A DNA stretch of 64,000 bases from Lunularia cruciata (taxonomy: Eukaryota > Streptophyta > Marchantiopsida > Lunulariales > Lunulariaceae): NCBI GenBank assembly GCA_948567375.1, contig OX419757.1, positions 47,492,001-47,556,000 of the forward strand, given 5' to 3'. This document shows positions 57,401-64,000 of the stretch, one piece after another. A program made the position numbers and the translations under genes. Every line of letters begins with the position of its first letter. The stretch's first letter is position 1. The notes beneath the pieces are model-generated. The model saw only the letters and a program-made list of their open reading frames with translations. It ran no database searches and was not told the DNA's origin.

Positions 57401-58375
57401 TTAAGCTTTGAAGCAGCCAAAATGTTCACCTATCGATTGCAGGACTCTGGCCTCAATGTCTAGTAGAAAGCACCTTTTGTTGGTGTTCCCTTGTAGCGGG
57501 GAATCTAAGTGAAGTGGATGCCTCGAACGCCAGATTACGGTGATGGAGAGCTCTTGTTGGCAGTCGGAAGCACTAGAACACGGATCCACAGAAGTCACAA
57601 GCGACACTAAAACAGACATAGAGACATAACAACCCATGTGGCCCTGCTGCTAGGTGATACCAAGTACACAACTTATGTAAGAGGCATGTCATGTGCGTAG
57701 ATGCTGAGCATCTTGTCAGGATATTAATGGCCTTAATCGTTGAGGCACAAGCTCTCCATTATGAACTTATTGTTGACAGTGCTAGGCAAATTTTAGGCAT
57801 ACTGGATCCGTCCGAGAACAGATTTTCTGGTCCCTTCCTGAGAAGTTGAGCAAAGACTCCAATCTAGCGATATCGCGCTAGAATAAGAATTTTACTCTGT
57901 GGGGAACTGCCTCAATTCCAGTCAAAGTTGAGTGAATGTTATTCAAAATAAGTTCCTGAATGATCATCTCGAGAGCTTCGGCGTCCTTGTCAGGCTCCGA
58001 GAGTTGGCGCACTATGGCAATTGCTTTCAAAGATCCCTATCTATGAAGATTGGTCCCAGCAATCAGATATGGTCCGGTCGTCCACACTAGATTGTGCAAG
58101 TAACAATAAAAAGGACGCTAACCTTGCCTGCATACGTTATTCCCCTGCGACTTCCATGGACGTATCTTTTAGCAAGTCATTTAGGGGAGATTCCCACATT
58201 GTGCAGAGCAAAACTGCCTAATAGAGGTAGTGGATCTCACCAGGAATGAGATTGAGTGCGGCATTACTCCGTAGTTACTTGACCAAACTTACACACAGCA
58301 CTTGAATCTTCCAAACAATGAGCTCAAGTGTACCCTCTCTTTCCCGGGGAGTTGGGGCCCCTGCGTCCTCTGGAC
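57401..58375 (-). CDS. Unidentified minus-strand gene, 3' exons
   Basis: Candidate exons: 58,293-58,375 (ending TLELIVWKIQVLC before a GTAAGT donor), a segment from about 58,220 (LLCTMWESPLNDLLKD), about 57,896-58,036 (LKAIAIVRQLSEPDKDAEAL, then IIQELILNNIHSTLTGIEAV) and 57,401-57,606 (SLVTSVDPCSSASDCQQE, then LLDIEARVLQSIGEHFGCF and stop). Helical, leucine-rich composition suggests a scaffold of helical repeats, but I do not recognise the family. The segment at 58,220 runs into an in-frame TAA unless a weak donor is used, so the gene may be damaged. The Ty1/copia LTR starts at 58,440, 64 bases upstream of the first acceptor. Confidence 0.4.
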
Positions 58376-58439
58376 CTGAGCAACAATGCATTGACATCAT
58401 GAGAAATGAGAAATGCAATGCGTCTGCCATGGACGTTCT

Positions 58440-58841
58440 TGTTATGTTTGGCTTGCTATAAGTGACTTGCCTGATCGAGAGCAAGAGCAAAACTTGACTG
58501 ATGGAAACTCCTTACTGTATCATGCGGATATATATTCAGTCACTTCTAAGGTTGAGTATTAAAGTGACTAGATATCTTGAGTGGTCAATACTCATGAAGT
58601 CACGCAGGTCTATATTCAGGAGTTTAGACGGATGACAGAGGGACTATCCCTGTGTTTGTATATATATACATATGTACAATGGAAATAAAGGTTCGAAGGC
58701 TGGTGTGAGCCTGTTTCAGCCGTGGAGGTAGCTTTCGAGACAAGGAGTGAACCACGTTATTTCTTCTTAGTTCTTTGAAGATGTTTAATGGGCCTTATGA
58801 TGTGCTATTGAGAGAGGTCCTTGGCACTATATTTTCTAACA
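58440..58841 (+). repeat. 5' LTR of the copia element (402 bp)
   Basis: Starts TGTTATG and ends TCTAACA, giving a 5-bp TGTTA/TAACA inverted end. It contains TATATATACATATGTACA at about 58,660, a TATA-like region exactly where the 3' copy is cut. Confidence 0.93.
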
Positions 58842-58843
58842 AT

Positions 58844-58855
58844 TGGTATCAGAGC
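58844..58855 (+). promoter_or_regulatory. tRNA-Met primer binding site of the copia element
   Basis: TGGTATCAGAGC, the exact plant copia primer site, starts two bases after the LTR end. Confidence 0.95.
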
Positions 58856-59464
58856 ATAGTTGGTCATTAAGAGGGTCTTGAGATCTGAGGGTGGAGGGAA
58901 GTGGGTCCAGAAGCAAGTCCACAGCAAAGCAATGGCAGGGGTGATATCCATATCAAATGCTAAATTTGAAGTGGAGAAGTTTGATGGGAAAAACAATTTT
59001 GGACTTTGGCAACTGAAGATGAAGGACCTTCTTGTCTGGCAAGGACTGCATAGAGCACTAAAGAAGAAAAAGGAGGACAAAAGTGATGAGGATGGGGAAG
59101 ATGAAGATGCAGATCTCAGAGCTATTAGCACTATTAGGTTGAACCTTGCTGATGAAGTGCTATACAATGTTATGAATGAGGAATCTGCACCAAAACTATG
59201 TGCCAAACTGGAGAATCTTTATATGACCAAGTCTTTGACAAATAAACTGTTTCTTAAACAGAAGTTGTATATGTTGAGGATGAAGGAAGGCCAGAGTATT
59301 ATGGAGCACCTCAATGCTTTCAACAAAATAATTTGTGAGTTGATGAGCATAGAGGTTAAGTTAGAAAAGGAGGATAAGGCATTGCTATTATTGAATTCAC
59401 TTTCTCCATCATATGAGCATCTGGTCACAACTCTTCTATATGGGAAAGATGATATAAACTGTGA

Positions 59465-59664
59465 NNNNNNNNNNNNNNNNNNNNNNNNNNNNNNNNNNNN
59501 NNNNNNNNNNNNNNNNNNNNNNNNNNNNNNNNNNNNNNNNNNNNNNNNNNNNNNNNNNNNNNNNNNNNNNNNNNNNNNNNNNNNNNNNNNNNNNNNNNNN
59601 NNNNNNNNNNNNNNNNNNNNNNNNNNNNNNNNNNNNNNNNNNNNNNNNNNNNNNNNNNNNNNNN
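59465..59664. other. Assembly gap of 200 N
   Basis: A run of exactly 200 N, which usually stands for a gap of unknown size. It abuts a GA microsatellite that probably stopped the assembly. Confidence 0.98.

Positions 59665-59744
<80 letters not shown>
59665..59744. repeat. GA microsatellite within gag coding sequence
   Basis: About 40 GA units, translating as alternating Glu-Arg in the gag frame just before the Ser/Arg-rich stretch and zinc knuckle. Native gag has a charged linker here, so the repeat is in frame with the downstream knuckle; true length is unknown because of the gap. Confidence 0.9.
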
Positions 59745-59746
<2 letters not shown>

Positions 59747-62700
59747 AAATCAAGAGTAAATCAAGATCCAAGTCTAGAACTGGAGGTTTCAAAGGCAAGT
59801 GCTGGATTTGTGGGAAGGTTGGACATTTCAAGAAGGATTGTAACAACAAGAAGCTTGAGTCCAACAAGGATAAAGGTCAACTTTCAGATCAAGCAAGCAT
59901 TGCTAAGTCATCTGGAGTTGTGGATGATGTTCTATGTGTTACCCAAGACAAAGATCAATTTGAGGAGTCATGGATATTGGACTCAGGTTGCTCTTACCAT
60001 ATGTGTCCACATAAGGAGTGGTTTCATGAGTACAAATCATTCAATGGAGGATCTGTAATAATGGGGAACAACATGGCTTGTAAAGGTATTGGCATTTTTA
60101 CAATACACATTAAGATGTTTGATGGTATTGTGAGGACTCTTGCTGATGTGAGGCATGTTCCTGAGTGAAGGAAGAATTTGATATCACTAGGCACTTTGGA
60201 CTCAAATGGTTGGAGGTGGGGAGCAGAAAATGGAACACTCAAGGTATCAAAAGGAACGTTGGTTGTAATGAAGGGCAAGAAGATAGGAAACCTTTATGAG
60301 CTTGTTGGAGAGACCATCACTGGAGGAGTGGCAAGTACTATTTCTGAAAATGAAGATCCCAAAGATCTTTCTCAGTTGTGGCACCTCCGTTTGGGTCATA
60401 TGAGTGAAAGGGGTCTAAGTGAGTTGTCCAAGCAACAACTTCTGAAGGGCCTTAAAAGTTGTAAGTTAAAATTCTGTGAGCATTGTGTAATAGGAAAGCA
60501 ACTGAGGGTAAGCTTTTCCACAGGAGTTCATTGCACAAAGGGAATTTTAGACTATGTGCATTCTGATGTTTGGGGCCCTGCACCTATAGCTTCAAAATCT
60601 GGAGCATTATATTTTGTTTCTTGGTTGATGATTACTCTAGGAGAGTATGGGTATACACCATGAAGCAAAAATCTGAGGTCTTCTCTCTCTTTAAACAATG
60701 TAAGGTGATGATGGAGAGACAAACTAGAAGGAAAGTGAAGTGTTTGAGATCTGATAATGGTGGAGAATACAAATCTGGAGAGTTTGATAGATATTGTAAG
60801 AGTGAAGGGATAATCCATCACTTTACCATACCGGGTACTCCTCAAAAAAATGGTGTGGCAGAGCGGATAAATCGTACACTCTTGGAGAAAGCAAGAAGTA
60901 TGTTAAGCAATGCCGAATTGGAGAAGATTTTTTGGGCAGAAGCTATAAATACGGCTTGTCATTTGGTAAACACTTTTCACTCTACTGCTATTGAGTGTAA
61001 GACACCTATGGAAAAATGGACAGGTAGGCATGTTGATTAATCTTCACTTAGAGTATTTGGATGCATAGCTTATGTTCATATTCAACAAGAACAAAGGACA
61101 ACGTTAGATCCCAAATCTAGAAGATGTATATTCCTGAGATATGAGAAGGATACAAAGGGATATAGATTGTGGGATCCATAAAGGTGTTTTCTTGTTGTGA
61201 GTAGGGATGTAGTTTTTGATGAGACAAGTAAAATGAAGACTATTACTATAGCAAAAGAAAAGAAAAAACAAATTTAATCAGATTTTGTTAAGATAGATAT
61301 TAATACTGGAAATGAAGACATTTCACCTCTTGTAGATCTACCAAGTGAACCATTAGAAGAGCAAAGCCCAGAAGTGATTCATGAACGAAGGTATCCAAAT
61401 AGAGATAGAAGTCCTCCAAAGAGATTTGATGATTCATTTGTAGCTTATGCTCTTCTTACGGAGAATGGTAAGCCTTCTTCATATGAAGAGGCAATGCAAG
61501 ATCAAGAATGTCAAAAGTGGCATTGTGCAATGGAAGAGGAGATGAAGTCTTTGGCCAAGAACCAAACTTGGAGACTTAAAAAATTGCCTACGGGAAAGAA
61601 AGCAATTGGTTGCAAATGGATATTCCGGAGGAAGAAAGGACTTCCAAAATCAGGTGGAGATAGATACAAAGCAAGGCTTGTAGCAAAGGGTTATAGCCAA
61701 AAAGAAGGTATTGACTTCAATGAGATTTTTTCATCAGTGGTAAAAATCTCTTCAATTCGTGCACTATTGGCAATAGTTGCATTGCATAACTTGGAGTTGG
61801 AGCAACTAGATGTTACAATTGATTTTTTACATGGAGAATTGGAGGAGGAGATTTACATGCATTAAGCTGAAGGTTTTGTGGTACCAAGGAACCAGAACTT
61901 GGTTTGCAGGTTACAAAAGTCTTTATATGGACTAAAGCAAAGTCCAAGACTTTAGTACATGAAATTTGATACTTTCATGTTGAAGCAAGGATATAACAGA
62001 AGTGAATCAGATTGTTGTGTGTACCTCAAGAAGCTACATGGACCTAGAGTATTTGATTTAATCATCTTGGTACTATATGTGGATGATATGCTGATTGCTG
62101 CAAAGGATATGGTTGAGGTGGAGAAATTGAAAGCACAACTTGGTAAGGAGTTTGATATGAATGACTTGGGTTCTTCAAAGAGTGTACTTGGGATTGAAAT
62201 CCATCGGGACAGAAGCAAGGGAAAGATATGGATATCTCAAAGGAGATATTTGGAAAAATTACTTGCTCGGTTTGGCATGGAGAAAGCAAAACCAGTGAAC
62301 ACTCCAATGGCAAGTCATTTTAGGATATCATTGGAGCAATGTCCATCAAATGAGGAGGAGAGAAAAGTAATGTCCAATATTCCTTATGCTAGTGCTGTTG
62401 GGAGCTTAATGTATGCTATGGTCTGCACTAGACCAGACATCTCATATGCTGTGAGCTTGGTGAGTAGATACATGGAAAATCCAAGGAAACAACATTGGGA
62501 AGTTGTGAAGTGGATACTTTGTTACTTGAAAGAGACTATAAATATTGGCATTACCTTTGATGTGGAGAACAAACAAGAAGGAGCAGTTACAGGGTATGTA
62601 GATTCTGATTTTGCTGGAGACTTGGATAAGAGAAGGTCTACAACCGGATTTGTTTTTACACTTGTTGGTGGTGCAGTAAGTTGGAAGTCTACTCTCCAAT

Positions 62701-63075
62701 CTACTGTTGCTCTTTCTACTACAGAGGCAGAATATATGGCAACAACTGAGGCTGCCAAAGAGGCAATATGGCTACAAAGATTAGCCAAGGATATCGGACT
62801 CCTTAATATGAAGTCCACACTCTTTTGTGATAGCCAAAGCGCTATTCACTTGGCAAAGAATCAAGTATATCATTCAAGGATAAAGCATATTGATTTGAGA
62901 CATCATTTTATCAGGGAAGCTGTGACAAATAGTGAAATCAATTTGCAAAAGATTGGTGCAAAGGTAAATGCAGCTGATATGTTGACTAAACCTGTTCTTG
63001 TTGAGAAGTTCAAGTTGTGCATGAACTTGCTCAACGTTCAATGTTGCTCTTTGGGATGATAAGGTGGATACAAGC

Positions 63076-63086
63076 AAAAGGTGGAG
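63076..63086 (+). promoter_or_regulatory. Polypurine tract of the copia element
   Basis: AAAAGGTGGAG ends two bases before the 3' LTR start at 63,089. Confidence 0.85.
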
Positions 63087-63088
63087 TT

Positions 63089-63312
63089 TGTTATGTTTGG
63101 CCTGCTATAAGTGACTTGCCTGATCAAGAGCAAGAGCAAAACTTGACTGATGGAAACTCCTTACTGTATCATGCGGATATATATTCAGTCACTTCTAAGG
63201 TTGAGTATTAAAGTGACTAGATATCTTGAGTGGTCAATACTCATGAAGGCACGCTGGTCTATATTCAAGAGTTTAGACGGATGACAGAGGGACTATCCCT
63301 GTGTTTGTATAT
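63089..63312 (+). repeat. Truncated 3' LTR of the copia element (224 of 402 bp)
   Basis: Matches 58,440-58,663 with five substitutions and no gaps, then diverges abruptly after GTTTGTATAT. Confidence 0.93.
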
Positions 63313-64000
63313 TCCTTTGATGGGTGATTCTTGCACCAAAGTGGTGGTGAGTACACATCAGGTCCATTCTTGGATGGAACTTGTTGTATTGTTGGATGCA
63401 GCTAGAGTGGGATCACGGGCTCATCATCTTTGTCTTTGGTAGACAAACCTCTTACCCATAGCAGTTTCATAGCGTGTATATGATGGGATTCAACAACTTG
63501 ACCACATCCTTGTTGATGACATCTTGGATGTTGGACGTTAGTCTCAGACAATGGTAGTGGTTGATAGGTCACCTATGGCAGTGATGAACCTAGTTGGATA
63601 GCCTAGAGCCACATTTCCCACACTTATGAGTTTCTCGGGCTCTCATGCTTTTTGAGAGGGAGGACTTAGACTTGTTTGGGACTCACAATTATAATAGTTA
63701 GTGGAGCCCAACGCCAATGAGAGAGAGAGAGTAGGCAATGGGTTTTTGCGCTAGTATTACCGCTATTCTAGTAGTATTAGAGGCATCCATGCGTTTGGTG
63801 TTAGGTCAGGCTATGGACCTGAACAGTTTGACTTAGATTGAGCCTTGGTTTGGTAGAGCAACGTAGGCTGCGCTTGATAGGCATCACCACTCGGACACTT
63901 GTGAGCCATGTGCCTATCAAGACAATTTAGGCACATGTTGGGGGTGATGGACCGAGTAGACATGGTATTCTTAGGACACAGCCAATAGCTACCAAGGAGA
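63313..64000. other. Unclassified sequence right of the copia element
   Basis: Coding-like frames with stops (for example THQVHSWMELVVLLDAARVG and LVDDILDVGR) suggest another decayed transposon, but no motif identifies it. It includes GAGAGAGAGAG at about 63,720. It continues past the window. Confidence 0.4.

Larger units (their letters stand above)
58932..63059 (+). pseudogene. Ty1/copia gag-pol polyprotein, broken, with assembly gap
   Basis: Start ATG at 58,932 (MAGVISISNAKFEVEKFDGK). Gag runs into an N gap (59,465-59,664), then a CCHC knuckle CWICGKVGHFKKDC. Protease has WILDSGCSYHMC. Integrase has HLRLGHMSERGL, CEHCVIGK, DYVHSDVWGP, LRSDNGGEYKSGEF and KNGVAERINRTLLEKARSML (DD35E residues present). 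RT has RLVAKGYSQKEGIDF, LEQLDVTIDFLHGELEEEIY and LYVDDMLIA. RNase H has YVDSDFAGDLDKRRSTTGF and TTEAEYMA. Stops: TGA 60,166, TAA 61,038, TAA 61,179, TAA 61,275, TAA 61,863, TAG 61,953. A one-base deletion near 60,620 shifts frame in integrase. All catalytic residues I can see remain. Confidence 0.92.
58440..63312 (+). mobile_element. Ty1/copia retrotransposon, 3' LTR truncated
   Basis: 5' LTR 58,440-58,841, primer site, gag-protease-integrase-RT-RNase H order (copia type), polypurine tract, then the first 224 bp of the 3' LTR. The 3' LTR stops at 63,312 in the middle of a TATATA run, and unrelated sequence follows. The two LTR segments differ at 5 of 224 positions by my count (about 98% identity), so insertion is recent relative to the chromoviruses. 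The target duplication cannot be checked because the right end is missing. Confidence 0.92.

Noticed and set aside
59425-59748. ORFs running through the N gap and GA repeat as Ser-Leu runs on the minus strand
   Set aside because: Undefined codons and a microsatellite; not evidence of coding.
1-64000. CRISPR arrays, bacterial operons, complete tRNA or rRNA genes
   Set aside because: No regularly spaced direct repeats, no Shine-Dalgarno-led gene clusters and no full cloverleaf were seen; the window is eukaryotic nuclear DNA.

Overview
The window looks like nuclear DNA of a land plant (streptophyte). Genes on both strands have many short introns with GT..AG borders, the retroelements have plant-type tRNA-Met primer sites and chromodomains, and a polyphenol oxidase relic is present. 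A PIH1-domain (dynein assembly / R2TP type) gene, a secreted-type polyphenol oxidase and short introns suggest a lineage with motile sperm, such as a liverwort, moss, lycophyte or fern. That placement is inference; no species is claimed.

Layout. 1-1,972 (-): 5' part of a PIH1-domain gene. About 4.55-32.9 kb: a nested transposon block. It contains two copies of an unrecognised transposon-associated ORF (5.5 kb + and 19 kb -), a coiled-coil ORF built on 51-bp repeats, a DNA-binding-like/coiled-coil ORF relic, an R2-like relic at 11.6-12.3 kb, chromovirus 1 (12,333-18,623, +), chromovirus 2 (21,526-31,080, -, exact 5-bp target duplication CAAGT), two solo LTRs inserted inside the LTRs of those elements, and a decayed PIF/Harbinger transposase (31.5-32.7 kb, -). 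33,275-36,640 (+): a nearly full-length non-LTR retrotransposon with an N-terminal C2H2 finger, RT and a C-terminal CCHC plus restriction-like endonuclease (R2/NeSL group). It is one open frame broken by three stops.

The gene island follows: adenosine-deaminase-like N6-methyl-AMP deaminase (39.3-43.0 kb, +, 11 exons), ribosomal protein L24 (45.3-46.9 kb, -, 5 exons) head-to-head with an IWR1/SLC7A6OS/RDM4-like gene (47.7-51.5 kb, +), the 3' part of an unidentified gene (to 53,176), a polyphenol oxidase pseudogene (53.85-55.0 kb, +), a 3'-end fragment of the R2-like element (56.6 kb) and exons of an unidentified minus-strand gene (57.4-58.4 kb). 58,440-63,312: a Ty1/copia element with a complete 5' LTR and a truncated 3' LTR, containing a 200-N assembly gap.

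Host genes here are housekeeping and do not form a pathway. The strongest observations are the R2-type element with three copies or fragments and conserved 3' hairpins, and a transposon nesting order that can be read from target-site duplications. All exon borders were placed by eye from frame, splice signals and family knowledge; no search was run.
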